In this document: one piece after another, positions 32,860-41,305 of the stretch | Layout: the number at the start of each line of letters is the position of its first letter | Position numbering within the stretch: the stretch's first letter is position 1 | NCBI RefSeq assembly: GCF_000720115.1 | Contig: NZ_JOIR01000041.1 | Location: forward strand, 1 to 54,989 | Length of the DNA: 54,989 nucleotides | Direction: 5' to 3' | DNA from: Streptomyces sp. NRRL F-2580 | GTDB taxonomy: Bacteria; Actinomycetota; Actinomycetes; Streptomycetales; Streptomycetaceae | The notes under the pieces: model-generated | The model's input: the letters and a program-made list of their open reading frames with translations, nothing else | What the model was told of the DNA's origin: nothing | Database searches by the model: none | Translations under genes and position numbers: made by a program

Positions 32860-33846
32860 GTGACCGGCTTCGACATCACCGGGTGGGGCATGTCCGTACC
32901 CGAACGCATCGTCACCAGTGCGGAGCTCGCCGAGCGGTTCGGCGTGGACGAGCACTGGGTGGTCAGCCGCTGCGGCATCCGTGAGCGGCGGGCGGTCGAC
33001 CCGGGGCAGACCACCGCCTCCCTGGCCGTCGAGGCCGGCCGGCGTGCGCTGGAGAAGGCGGGGCTGACCGGCGCCGACATCGCCCACCTCATCGTCGCGA
33101 CCGCCACGCCCGAGCAGCCCTCCCCGGCGACGTCCGCGTTCGTCCACCACGAACTGGGCATCTCGGGGAGCGCGCACGACGTCAACTCCGAGTGCGCGGG
33201 CTTCGTCTACGGGCTGGTGTCCGCGATGGCGCTGATCGCCATCGACCCCCGTCCGATCCTGCTGATCGGGTCCGACACCCACACGCTGACGGCCAACCCG
33301 GCCGACCGCGACCTGTCGATCCTCGTCGGTGACGGCGCGGGCGCGGTCGTCCTGCAGCCGGGCGCGGAGAACCGGGTCAAGGCGTGGAACCTGGGCGCCG
33401 ACGGCGCCTGCACCGGCTCGCTGAAGGTCCTGGCCGGCGGCAGCCGGATGCCGACCACCCAGGAGACGCTGGACGCGGGCCTGCACTACGCGCAGATCAA
33501 CGGCAACGAGATCTACCTCAACGCCGTCCGCTACACCGTCCGTACGGTGCGCGAGACGCTGGAGAACGCCAAGGTGGAGGCGGCCGACGTGGACCACGTC
33601 GTGCCGCACCAGGCCAACATCAGGATCATCAACTCGATCCTGTCGCACACCGGCCTGCGCCAGGAGGCGCTGATCACCAACCTCCAGAAGTACGGCAACA
33701 CGGCTTCGGCGTCGATCCCGATCGCGCTGACCGAGGCTTTGGAGGAGGGCCGTATCAAGGCCGGTGACAAGGTCCTGCTGGCCGGCTTCGGAGCGGGCAT
33801 GACCTGGGGTTCGATCCTGATGGAGTGGGGCGGTGTCGCGGCATGA
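32860..33846 (+). CDS. 3-oxoacyl-ACP synthase III (KASIII/FabH-like)
   Basis: A 328-residue thiolase-fold synthase. The full KASIII triad is present: Cys112 in VNSECAGFVYG, His250 in VVPHQAN and Asn280 in KYGNTASAS. It would condense an acyl-CoA starter with malonyl-ACP, or act as an acyl transferase. The GTG at 32860 has a GAGGGG site overlapping the ACP1 stop region. The stop overlaps the FabG start by four bases. With ACP1 and FabG it forms a chain-initiation and first-reduction unit. Confidence 0.93.
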   Translation: MTGFDITGWGMSVPERIVTSAELAERFGVDEHWVVSRCGIRERRAVDPGQTTASLAVEAGRRALEKAGLTGADIAHLIVATATPEQPSPATSAFVHHELGISGSAHDVNSECAGFVYGLVSAMALIAIDPRPILLIGSDTHTLTANPADRDLSILVGDGAGAVVLQPGAENRVKAWNLGADGACTGSLKVLAGGSRMPTTQETLDAGLHYAQINGNEIYLNAVRYTVRTVRETLENAKVEAADVDHVVPHQANIRIINSILSHTGLRQEALITNLQKYGNTASASIPIALTEALEEGRIKAGDKVLLAGFGAGMTWGSILMEWGGVAA

Positions 33847-34595
33847 GCAAGAACGGTGCGGGGCAGCGGCCCGAGTCCCCGGTCGCGCTGGTGACCGGTG
33901 CCTCGGGCGGTCTCGGCCAGGCGCTGGCGCTCGAACTCGACGCGCTGGGCTGCCGGGTCGCGGTCCACTACAACAGCGCCCGTGAGGCCGCCGAGGCGGT
34001 CCGGGAGAAGCTGGTGAACCCGTCGGTGCTGGTCACCGGGGACGTCGGTTCGTGGGAGGCCACCCAGGCCCTCCACGAGCGGATCTCCGCCGAGCTCGGC
34101 CCGGTGGACGTCCTCGTCAACAACGGGGCGATCCGCAAGGACAGCCTGATGGCGATGCAGAACCCGCAGGACTGGGCGCAGGTCATCCAGACCAACCTGA
34201 TCGGGTCGTTCCACACCGCCCGGGTCTCGGTGCCGCACATGCTGCGGCAGCGGTGGGGCCGGGTGATCAACATCGTGTCCCCGTCGGGCATCATCGCGAC
34301 GGCCGGGCAGACGGCGTACTCGGCGTCCAAGGCGGGTCTGATCGGCTTCACCCGTACGCTCGCGGCGGAGTGCGGCCGGCGCGGGGTGACGGTGAACGCG
34401 CTGTCTCCCGGGTTCATGATCACGGGTATGACGGACACCCTCCCGGACCGGGTCATCGAGGGCATGGAGGGCAAGGCTCCCATCCCCCGTTTCGTCACGG
34501 TCGAGGAGGTCGCCCGCAGCGCCCGTCTCTTCCTGGAGCAGGACTGCATGACGGGCCAGGTCATCAGCATCGACAGCGGTGTGTCCATCACCTGA
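33843..34595 (+). CDS. 3-oxoacyl-ACP reductase, FabG-type SDR
   Basis: A 250-residue short-chain dehydrogenase. TGASGGLGQAL near residue 18, NNGAIRKDSLM near 95, the serine in NIVSPSG near 145 and YSASKAG near 158 give a complete catalytic set. The start overlaps the KASIII stop (ATGA), so the two are coupled. Unlike the ActIII-type reductase at 20.6 kb it has the FabG-like C-terminus (MTGQVISIDSGVSIT). It would reduce the beta-ketoacyl product of the KASIII enzyme. It is followed by a strong terminator hairpin. Confidence 0.92.
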   Translation: MSKNGAGQRPESPVALVTGASGGLGQALALELDALGCRVAVHYNSAREAAEAVREKLVNPSVLVTGDVGSWEATQALHERISAELGPVDVLVNNGAIRKDSLMAMQNPQDWAQVIQTNLIGSFHTARVSVPHMLRQRWGRVINIVSPSGIIATAGQTAYSASKAGLIGFTRTLAAECGRRGVTVNALSPGFMITGMTDTLPDRVIEGMEGKAPIPRFVTVEEVARSARLFLEQDCMTGQVISIDSGVSIT

Positions 34596-34616
34596 CCCCC
34601 AGGCCTCCCCTCCCCC

Positions 34617-34652
34617 GGCCCCGGCCTCCCACCCCCAGGGGAGGCCGGGGCC
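34617..34652 (+). terminator. Terminator after the FabG gene
   Basis: GGCCCCGGCCTCCC (34617-34630) pairs perfectly with GGGAGGCCGGGGCC (34639-34652) around an 8-base loop, 22 bp after the FabG stop. Confidence 0.8.
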
Positions 34653-34744
34653 ACTCGTCGTGCCCCGGCCGCCCCGGCCGCCCCGGCCGCCGCGAGGGTA
34701 GGGGCGGTACGTGGTACGGGGCCGGCCGGGGGCGCCGGGCATGG

Positions 34745-34778
34745 CGAAGGCCGCCGCGGGGGTCCGCGGCGGCCTTCG
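34745..34778 (-). terminator. Terminator after SARP4
   Basis: CGAAGGCCGCCGCGG and its exact complement flank a GGGT loop (15-bp stem), just downstream of the leftward SARP4 stop. It can act in either direction. Confidence 0.8.
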
Positions 34779-34792
34779 GCGTGCGACAGGGG

Positions 34793-35722
34793 TCAGGCTG
34801 CGGGGAACGAGGTGACGGGATGGGTGACGGGATGGGTGACGGGATGGGTGACGCAGCCGTGGTCGGCCAGGGAGCAGGGGCGGGGGGCCGAGGCGCGGTG
34901 GTCCATCTCGAAGACCCCCATGAGCACCGGGTCCAGGCCGGCCGCGGAGCGCGGGGCGAACGAGCGGGGTTCGGGGGTGCGCAGCAGCTCCAGGTAGGCC
35001 GCTTCCGTCTCCGGCGCCGGATCGATCCCCAGTTCCTCCGCCAGTACCTCGCGCAGCTGCTGGTAGCTGCGTAGTGCCTCGGCCCGATTGCCGGCCCGGG
35101 TGTGGGCGGCCATCCGGCAGCGGTAGGCACTTTCCCGGAAGGGGGCCCGGCGCACGGCCTCCTCCGCGTAGCGCAGGGCGTGGTGTTCGTCGCCCAGGGC
35201 GGAGGAGGACAGGCTCGCGGTCTCCAGCGCCTTCAGACGGACCTCTTCGAGCTGCTCGCGCATGGCGTTGACCCATTCGCCCTCGTGGGAGGGCAGGAAC
35301 GAGCCGCGCAGGTTCGACACCGCGCCGGCCGCGAGCTGTTGCGCCACCGCGTAGGCGCCCTCCGCGTACGCCTCCGCGGCCTCGGTGACCGCGGTCTCCG
35401 CGCATTCCACGTCGACGGCCGCGTCCTGCGGTATCCGCAGGAGGTACCGGCCGCCCTGTGCGACCAGCGGGGTCACTCCCGGCTGGTCCTGCGGCGTGGT
35501 GACGAAGGTGCGGACGCGGCTCACGAGGCTGCGCAGCGCGGAGGCCCAGGTGTCCGGCAGGCCCTCGGGCCATATGGTCTCGGCCAGTTGGTCACGGTCC
35601 GTGCCGCCGGACCGTTCGAGGATCAAGCGGGCGAAGGCCACTTGCGCCTGGGCGCTCGACAGGTGTTGCGGCGCTGCTCCGTCCGGCTCGATCGTGACAA
35701 GACCTATGAGTCTGATCAGCAC
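34793..35722 (-). CDS. SARP/AfsR-type activator, copy 4
   Basis: A 309-residue regulator with an N-terminal winged-helix region (LSSAQAQVAFARLILERSGG; ASALRSLVSRVRTFV) and a bacterial transcriptional activation domain (GSFLPSHEGEWVNAMREQLE; YRCRMAAHTRAGNRAEALRSY). It is more diverged than SARPs 1-3, and its DNA-binding domain resembles the AfsR-like group. The C-terminus ends in a THPV repeat encoded by 12-bp tandem repeats. It is divergent from the alpha-oxoamine synthase operon across 292 bp, so it is the best candidate activator of the trp-like operon. Confidence 0.88.
   Translation of the reverse strand: MLIRLIGLVTIEPDGAAPQHLSSAQAQVAFARLILERSGGTDRDQLAETIWPEGLPDTWASALRSLVSRVRTFVTTPQDQPGVTPLVAQGGRYLLRIPQDAAVDVECAETAVTEAAEAYAEGAYAVAQQLAAGAVSNLRGSFLPSHEGEWVNAMREQLEEVRLKALETASLSSSALGDEHHALRYAEEAVRRAPFRESAYRCRMAAHTRAGNRAEALRSYQQLREVLAEELGIDPAPETEAAYLELLRTPEPRSFAPRSAAGLDPVLMGVFEMDHRASAPRPCSLADHGCVTHPVTHPVTHPVTSFPAA
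34809..34854 (-). repeat. 12-bp tandem repeats at the end of SARP4
   Basis: GATGGGTGACGG is repeated three times after a partial copy, encoding repeated T-H-P-V at the SARP4 C-terminus. Copy changes would stay in frame. Confidence 0.9.
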
Positions 35723-36014
35723 TATGCACTCTCCGAAACGGTCGGCTTCCGGCCGTGTCCCCCCTCGTGCGATTCAGAGGATACCGGCGGGCCGTCTTGG
35801 CATGTCAACAGCGACCGGCAAAACATTCCTTCGCGAATGAAAGCCGAGGTCCGGGGATTGTCCTTCGCTTTTCGAGTACGGCCATGCCCTTCCTCTTGCG
35901 CCGCTATTGCGCCCCCCGAGTCTTAATGGAATTCCACTAGAGCCCCGCCGGAACTACGGCGGAGCACCGATGGAGTTCCGGGTCCGCCGGACGATCGCGA
36001 CGAGGGAGAAGCAC

Positions 36015-37226
36015 GTGAACGCATCCGCCGCCTGGAGCCGACTCGAGCCGAAGCTGGCCTACTTCCGCGACCGTGTCCGGTCTCTGGAGTACGAGCCCAA
36101 CCGCAAGAACAGCTTCGTCGCCTACACCGTCGAGCGGGATTCGGCGTACGCGGACCAGGACGGCCGGCGCCTGTTGATGATGTCGGGGTACAGCTACCTG
36201 GGCCTGGCCGGTGACGAGCGGGTGGTGTCGGCCGCCAAGGCCGCCGTGGACCGTTACGGCACGGGCAACCACGGGGTGCGGGCGCTGGCGGGTTCCACGC
36301 CGCTGCACGAGGAACTGGAGGCCGAGGTCGCCAAGTTCGCGGGCCGTGAGCAGGCGCTGGTGTTCGGTTCGGGCTATGCGGCGAACGTGGGCACCGTCGG
36401 GGCCATCGTCGGTCCCGGCGACACCGTCTTCATCGACAAGTACGACCACGCGAGCATCGTCGACGGCTGCAAGCTCTCCGGTGCGACCGTGACCCGTTTC
36501 CGGCACAACGACGTCGCCCACCTGGAGCGCCGGCTCGCCGCCGCCCCCGACAGCGGTGTCCGTCTGGTCATCGTCGACAGCGTCTACTCGATGGACGGTG
36601 ACATCGCGCCCCTCGTCGAGCTGCGCAAGGTGTGCGACGCCCACAACGCGCTGCTGATGGTCGACGAGGCGCACGCGCTCGGTGTCATCGGCGCGACCGG
36701 CAAGGGCATCGAGGAGCACTTCGACTACGAGGTGAAGGTCGACGTCAAGCTCGGCACCCTCTCCAAGGCCATCCCGTCCATGGGTGGTTGGGTCGCCGGC
36801 TCGGCCGAGCTGATCCACCACCTCAAGTACGCGGCCCGCCCGTTCCTGTTCTCGGCCGCGCTCGGCCCGGCGCAGAGCGCCGCGGCGCTGGAGTCCCTGC
36901 GGATCCTGCAGCGCGAGCCGGAGCGGGTGGAGTTCATCCAGCACGAGTCCGAGCGGTTCCGCACCACCTTGCACGAGGCCGGCATCAGCACCGTCGACAG
37001 TGAGACCGCCGTCGTCCCGGTCATCGCCGGATCGGACACCGCCGCCTACGACTACGCCACCGTGTGCCGCAAGAACGGCGTGATCGGCCTGCCCGTGGTC
37101 ACCCCGGCCGTCCCCAACGACCTGGCCCGGCTGCGCATCGCGATCACCGCGGCGCACACCAAGGCCGACCTCGACTTCGCGGCCGAGGCCTTCATCAAGT
37201 CGGCGCGCGAGTGCCGCATCATCTGA
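36015..37226 (+). CDS. Alpha-oxoamine synthase (AONS/PigH-like, PLP-dependent)
   Basis: A 403-residue fold-type I PLP enzyme. The PLP lysine is K251 in GTLSKAIPSMGG, the ring-stacking His145 is in DKYDHASI, and VDEAHALGVIG near 216 supplies the ring-nitrogen aspartate. Members join an amino acid to an acyl thioester with loss of CO2 (BioF, KBL, ALAS, serine palmitoyltransferase, CqsA, and the PigH/RedN domain in bipyrrole synthesis). The GTG at 36015 follows GAGGGAGAA. It opens the rightward operon containing a ketosynthase, ligase and ACP2, so an ACP-bound acyl partner is likely. The amino acid used cannot be read from sequence. Confidence 0.93.
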   Translation: MNASAAWSRLEPKLAYFRDRVRSLEYEPNRKNSFVAYTVERDSAYADQDGRRLLMMSGYSYLGLAGDERVVSAAKAAVDRYGTGNHGVRALAGSTPLHEELEAEVAKFAGREQALVFGSGYAANVGTVGAIVGPGDTVFIDKYDHASIVDGCKLSGATVTRFRHNDVAHLERRLAAAPDSGVRLVIVDSVYSMDGDIAPLVELRKVCDAHNALLMVDEAHALGVIGATGKGIEEHFDYEVKVDVKLGTLSKAIPSMGGWVAGSAELIHHLKYAARPFLFSAALGPAQSAAALESLRILQREPERVEFIQHESERFRTTLHEAGISTVDSETAVVPVIAGSDTAAYDYATVCRKNGVIGLPVVTPAVPNDLARLRIAITAAHTKADLDFAAEAFIKSARECRII

Positions 37227-37285
37227 CCCCCCTCACGACGACCCCCCTCACGACGACCCCTCTCACGACGACCGCCCTCACGCCT
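37226..37285 (+). repeat. Four 15-bp tandem repeats after the oxoamine synthase gene
   Basis: ACCCCCCTCACGACG occurs four times (the last two degenerate) in the 71-bp gap between the oxoamine synthase stop and the ketosynthase ATG; the first unit begins at the last base of the stop codon. It could affect coupling between the two genes. Confidence 0.9.
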
Positions 37286-37297
37286 TAGGGAGCAGAC

Positions 37298-38551
37298 ATG
37301 CCTGGACCGTCCAGGGGCAGTTCGGCGCTTGTGCCTGTCGCCGTCACCGGCATGGGCGTGGTCACCCCCGGCGGGTGCACCCCGGACGAGCTGTGGGACA
37401 CGCTGCGGGCCGGCCGGTCCACCGCCGCCGAGCTCACCCACTTCGACCTCGGACGCCACCGGGTGCGGATCGGCTGCCGGGTCCGCGGCCTCGACGGCCT
37501 CGCCGGGCTGGTCCCGGCCAAGGAGGCCCGCCGGATGGACCCCTTCGCCCACTACGGCACGGCCGCCGCCCTCGCCGCGCACCGTGACGCGGGATCCCCC
37601 ACGGCCGAGGCCGGACGCACCGCCATCGTGGTGGGCAACGCGGTCGGCGGCCGGGCCACCAGCGACCTGGAGTCCGCCCACTACACCGAGGGCGGCCCGG
37701 CCCGGGTCAATCCGCTGATGCCGCTGATGACCATGCCCAACGCGGCCGCCGCCCACATCGCCATCCGGCTCGGCTGGACCGGTCCCGCGCTGACCGTCGC
37801 CAACACCTGTGCCAGCGGCGCCGACGCGATCGGGCACGCGCTGATGCTGCTGCAGAGCGGCCGCGTCGATCTCGTCATCGCCGGCGGCGCGGAGCACACC
37901 CTCACCCCGGTCACCCTGGCCGGCTTCGGCAACCTCAACGCGGTCTCCCTGCGCAACGACGATCCGGAGCACGCCTCGCGCCCCTTCGACAAGGACCGCG
38001 ACGGCTTCGTGATGGGCGAGGGCGCGGGATTCGTCGTCATGGAACGGCTGGAGGACGCGCGGGCGCGCGGGGCCCGGACGTACGGCCTGGTCGCCGGGTA
38101 CGCCGCCACCGCCGACGCCCACCACCTGGCGATGCCGTTGCCCGACGGCGCGGGAGCCGCGGCCGCCATGGCCTCGGCCATCGCCGACGCCGGCCTCGAC
38201 CCGTCCGACATCGTCCACGTCAACGCCCACGGCACCTCGACCCCGCACAACGACCGGTCCGAGGCCGCCGCCCTGACCAAGGTGTTCGGCAGCGCCCAGC
38301 CGCCGGTCACCGCACCCAAGTCGGTCATCGGCCACCTGATCGGCGCCGCCGGAGCCGTGGAACTCATCGCCACCGTGCAGGCCATGCGGCACTGCGAGGT
38401 ACCGCCCACCGCCAACCACGAACAGCTGGAGCCAGGAATGGACATCGACGTCGTCCACGGCACGCCCCGCGCCGTGCGTCCGGGACCCGCCATCACGAAC
38501 TCCTTCGGGTTCGGCGGGCACAACTCCTGCGTGGTGGTGACGCCGGTATGA
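37298..38551 (+). CDS. Beta-ketoacyl synthase II (FabF-like), elongating
   Basis: A 417-residue ketosynthase with a complete Cys-His-His triad: C171 in ANTCASGADA, H310 in VNAHGTSTPHND and H345 in KSVIGHLIGAAG. It is therefore an active decarboxylative condensing enzyme, not a chain-length factor. The ATG at 37298 follows AGGGAG, and the stop overlaps the MaoC start (ATGA). No partner CLF is present, so it should work as a FabF-type homodimer on ACP2 or ACP1. In context it could extend an acyl or aminoacyl-derived thioester by two carbons before the oxoamine synthase acts. Confidence 0.94.
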   Translation: MPGPSRGSSALVPVAVTGMGVVTPGGCTPDELWDTLRAGRSTAAELTHFDLGRHRVRIGCRVRGLDGLAGLVPAKEARRMDPFAHYGTAAALAAHRDAGSPTAEAGRTAIVVGNAVGGRATSDLESAHYTEGGPARVNPLMPLMTMPNAAAAHIAIRLGWTGPALTVANTCASGADAIGHALMLLQSGRVDLVIAGGAEHTLTPVTLAGFGNLNAVSLRNDDPEHASRPFDKDRDGFVMGEGAGFVVMERLEDARARGARTYGLVAGYAATADAHHLAMPLPDGAGAAAAMASAIADAGLDPSDIVHVNAHGTSTPHNDRSEAAALTKVFGSAQPPVTAPKSVIGHLIGAAGAVELIATVQAMRHCEVPPTANHEQLEPGMDIDVVHGTPRAVRPGPAITNSFGFGGHNSCVVVTPV

Positions 38552-39405
38552 CGCTGCTGACCCTGCCCTCCCCCGTGCGTACGCTCACCGTCACCGAGCC
38601 CGAGATCACCGACTACCGCGGCGCGGCCCGGCGGGGGCTGCCCGCCGCCCGGCCCGGTCAGGCCTCCCCCGTCCACACCTTCGTCCTCGCCCACACGGTG
38701 GCCGAGCAGACCGTCGCCGCGCTGACCGCCGCCGAGCCCGGACCGGTCTCGGTGGTCCACCTCGGCCAGGACATCCGCACGGTGCGGCCGGTCCGGCCGG
38801 GTGAGACGGTGAGCGTGGCCCTTCAGGTGGCGGGCGTCCGCAAGGAGCCGCGCGGCGCCCGGATCGCCCTGCGGGTCCACCTGGTCGGCGAGGACGGCCC
38901 CGAGCCGTTCGCGGAACTGACCATCTCCGCCCTGCTGGTCGGTGCGACCCGGCTGGAGCCGTTCGGTGACATCGGCGTCGGCCCGGCCGCCCCCGCCCCG
39001 GCCGGCGCGGGCGAGCCGCAGACCGCGGTGCACGCGCTGACCACCGACTGGATCACCGCCTACGCCCACGCGTCCGGCGACCTCAACCCCATCCACCTCG
39101 ACGCGGACGCGGCCCGCGGGGCCGGTTTCGACACCGTCATCGCGCACGGCATGAGCGTGGTGGCCCTCGCGGTGGAGGAGGCCGTGGACCGCTTCGCGGC
39201 CGGCGACTGCGCCCGGGTGCGCGGCCTCGGCTGCCGCTTCTCGGCGCCGGTGCCGCCCGGCATCCCGCTGGAGATCCTCCTGCAGCCCGACGCCGAGGCC
39301 CGCCTCGTCCGCTTCACCTGCAAGACGCCGAAGGGCGCGGCCGTGAAGTCGGGCTGGATCGAGCTCGCGCAGCCGGCGCCGCAGGAAGGAGAGGACCGGC
39401 CATGA
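38548..39405 (+). CDS. MaoC-like double-hot-dog dehydratase
   Basis: A 285-residue protein with two hot-dog halves; the C-terminal half holds the hydratase motif (GDLNPIHLDADAARGAGF near 172, then IAHGMSVV near 193). The first half lacks this motif, as is common for double-hot-dog hydratases. It would dehydrate a 3-hydroxyacyl-ACP or hydrate an enoyl thioester. Start and stop both overlap their neighbours by four bases, so it is tightly coupled to the ketosynthase and the ligase. Confidence 0.9.
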   Translation: MTLLTLPSPVRTLTVTEPEITDYRGAARRGLPAARPGQASPVHTFVLAHTVAEQTVAALTAAEPGPVSVVHLGQDIRTVRPVRPGETVSVALQVAGVRKEPRGARIALRVHLVGEDGPEPFAELTISALLVGATRLEPFGDIGVGPAAPAPAGAGEPQTAVHALTTDWITAYAHASGDLNPIHLDADAARGAGFDTVIAHGMSVVALAVEEAVDRFAAGDCARVRGLGCRFSAPVPPGIPLEILLQPDAEARLVRFTCKTPKGAAVKSGWIELAQPAPQEGEDRP

Positions 39406-41006
39406 CGACGAGCATCCCGGCCGTCCCGGCCGTCGAACTCGGTCTCCTGGGAGGGTTCCTGACCCAGGTCCGCGACCGCCCCCACGCCACCGCGCTCCTC
39501 TTCAACGGGGAGGAGACCAGCTACCGCGAGCTGTACGAGCTCGCCGGCCGCGAACGCGACCGCCTCGCGCGCCTGGAGCTCGCCCCGGCGGTGCCGGTCG
39601 GTATCCTCGCCGACAAGTCCCCCGCCGCCGTGGCCCTCGTACTGGGCTGCCTGCTGGCCCGCCGGCCGCTGCTGCTGCCGTCGCCGGCCCTGGCCGACAC
39701 GCTCCTCGCCGATCTCTTCGCCCAGGCCGGCTGCGCCCGGGTGCTGGCTCCCGGCGGTCAGCCGGCCAGGGTCTCGCCCAACCCGGCCGTGCGGGCCCAG
39801 CCGCTGCCGGCCGACGAGGCCGCGGACGTGGCCTTCATGCTCACCACCTCCGGCTCCACCAGCCTGCCGAAGATCGTCCCGCTGAGCCTGGACGCCGTGG
39901 ACCGCTTCACCCGCTGGGCCGGGAACGCGTTCGGGATCGGGCCCGAGCGCACCGTCCTGAACTACGCCCCCCTCAACTTCGACCTCTGTCTCCTGGACGT
40001 GTGGACCACCCTGGCCCGCGGCGGGCGCGTCGTCCTGGTCGACCCGGCGCTGGCCGCCCACGGACGCCACCTGCGCGACCTGGTCCTGCGCCACGACGTC
40101 CACGTCGTGCAGGCCGTCCCGATGGCCTTCGGACTGCTCCAGGACGCGGCCGACAAGACCGGCGACACCTTCCCCGGCGTCGAGCACGTCATGTTCACCG
40201 GCGACGCCATCGCCGACCGCACCCTGGGCGCGCTGCCCGCCCTCTTCCCCAAGGCCCGCATCCACAACATCTACGGCTGCACGGAGACCAACGACAGCTT
40301 CGTCCACGAGATCGAGCCCGCCGACGCCACGGCCACCGCCTTCCCGCCGGTGCCCATCGGCCGCCCGCTGCCGGGCGTAGCGGCTCTGATCCTGGACCCC
40401 GGCACCGGGGCGCTGGTGGAGGGGCCCGGCAGCGGGGAGCTGTACGTCTCCACGCCCTTCCAGACCCGCGGCTACCTCGACCGGACCCGGCACGCCGACA
40501 AGTTCACCGCCCACCCGCTGGGTTTGGACGAGCGGCGCTGGTTCCGCACCGGCGACCTCGTACGGCGTGACGCGGCCGGCACCCTGCACCTGACCGGCCG
40601 CACCGATTTCCAGGTCAAGGTCCGCGGGGTCGCCGTCAACACGGCCGAGATCGAACGGGTCCTGCAGGAACACCCCGACGTGCTGGAGGCGGGCGTCGCG
40701 GCCCTGCCCGATCCGATCGCCGGCAAGCGGCTCATCGCCGCCGTCCGGCGCGCCCCCGGCGCCACCCTGACCGGCCTGCAGCTGCGCACGCACTGCGCCC
40801 GGCACCTGCCAAGGGCAGCGGTCCCCCACCAGCTCACGCTGACCGACACCCCGCTGCCGAAGACCGCCACCGGAAAGGTCGACCGCAAGGCGCTCGACCA
40901 GCTCGACCAGCCGAACTCCCCCACGCCCGCAACCGCACCGACACCCGCCACGGCATCTGCCACGGCATCCGTCGTCACACCTCTCGCCGAAGGAATCCCG
41001 TCATGA
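39402..41006 (+). CDS. Stand-alone AMP-dependent acyl/aminoacyl ligase (adenylation enzyme)
   Basis: A 534-residue ANL-family enzyme. A3 TTSGSTSLPK near 147, A5 YGCTETND near 291, A7 WFRTGDLV near 381, A8 GRTDFQVKVRGVAVNTAEIE near 400 and the A10 lysine in TATGKVDRK near 491 are all present. The A4 region NFDLCLLD places Asp at the site that binds amino groups in amino-acid-activating enzymes, which favours an amino acid over a fatty acid. The remaining pocket positions, read by eye, do not match the proline code. It overlaps ACP2 by four bases, the typical pairing for loading an aminoacyl group onto a dedicated carrier. Its C-terminal tail is A/T/P-rich. Confidence 0.9.
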   Translation: MTTSIPAVPAVELGLLGGFLTQVRDRPHATALLFNGEETSYRELYELAGRERDRLARLELAPAVPVGILADKSPAAVALVLGCLLARRPLLLPSPALADTLLADLFAQAGCARVLAPGGQPARVSPNPAVRAQPLPADEAADVAFMLTTSGSTSLPKIVPLSLDAVDRFTRWAGNAFGIGPERTVLNYAPLNFDLCLLDVWTTLARGGRVVLVDPALAAHGRHLRDLVLRHDVHVVQAVPMAFGLLQDAADKTGDTFPGVEHVMFTGDAIADRTLGALPALFPKARIHNIYGCTETNDSFVHEIEPADATATAFPPVPIGRPLPGVAALILDPGTGALVEGPGSGELYVSTPFQTRGYLDRTRHADKFTAHPLGLDERRWFRTGDLVRRDAAGTLHLTGRTDFQVKVRGVAVNTAEIERVLQEHPDVLEAGVAALPDPIAGKRLIAAVRRAPGATLTGLQLRTHCARHLPRAAVPHQLTLTDTPLPKTATGKVDRKALDQLDQPNSPTPATAPTPATASATASVVTPLAEGIPS

Positions 41007-41260
41007 GCAACATCGACACCATCAAGAACTTCGTCATCACCGAGTTCCTCCCGGGCACCCCGGCCGCCGAACTCGCGGTCGACCACGACCTGCTCAACGA
41101 CGGGGTCATCGACAGCCTGGGCGTCCTGAAGCTGATCGCCTGGGTCGAGGACCGCTTCGAGCTCGCCGTCGGCGACGCCGACCTGGACCCCAACAACTTC
41201 CGCAGCGTCGAGGCGATCGACACCTTCATCGCGGAGGCCCGCCGCACGGCGGCCGCCTAG
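41003..41260 (+). CDS. Acyl/peptidyl carrier protein, ACP2
   Basis: An 85-residue carrier protein with the phosphopantetheine serine in GVIDSLGVLKL near residue 38. The preceding LLNDGVIDSLG and following FRSVEAIDTFI segments are typical of stand-alone carriers that receive an aminoacyl group from an adjacent ligase. The ATG overlaps the ligase stop. The downstream acyl-CoA-dehydrogenase-type enzyme may act on the loaded group, as in pyrrole-2-carboxyl carrier formation. Confidence 0.92.
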   Translation: MSNIDTIKNFVITEFLPGTPAAELAVDHDLLNDGVIDSLGVLKLIAWVEDRFELAVGDADLDPNNFRSVEAIDTFIAEARRTAAA

Positions 41261-41305
41261 AACCACCCAACCACCACCCCGACCCAGACGAGACGGAGAC
41301 CGACC

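Noticed and set aside
39402..41006. Firm prediction of proline as the substrate of the stand-alone ligase
   Set aside because: Asp at the amino-binding position is visible, but the other pocket positions read by eye do not match the code of prolyl ligases; the substrate is left open.
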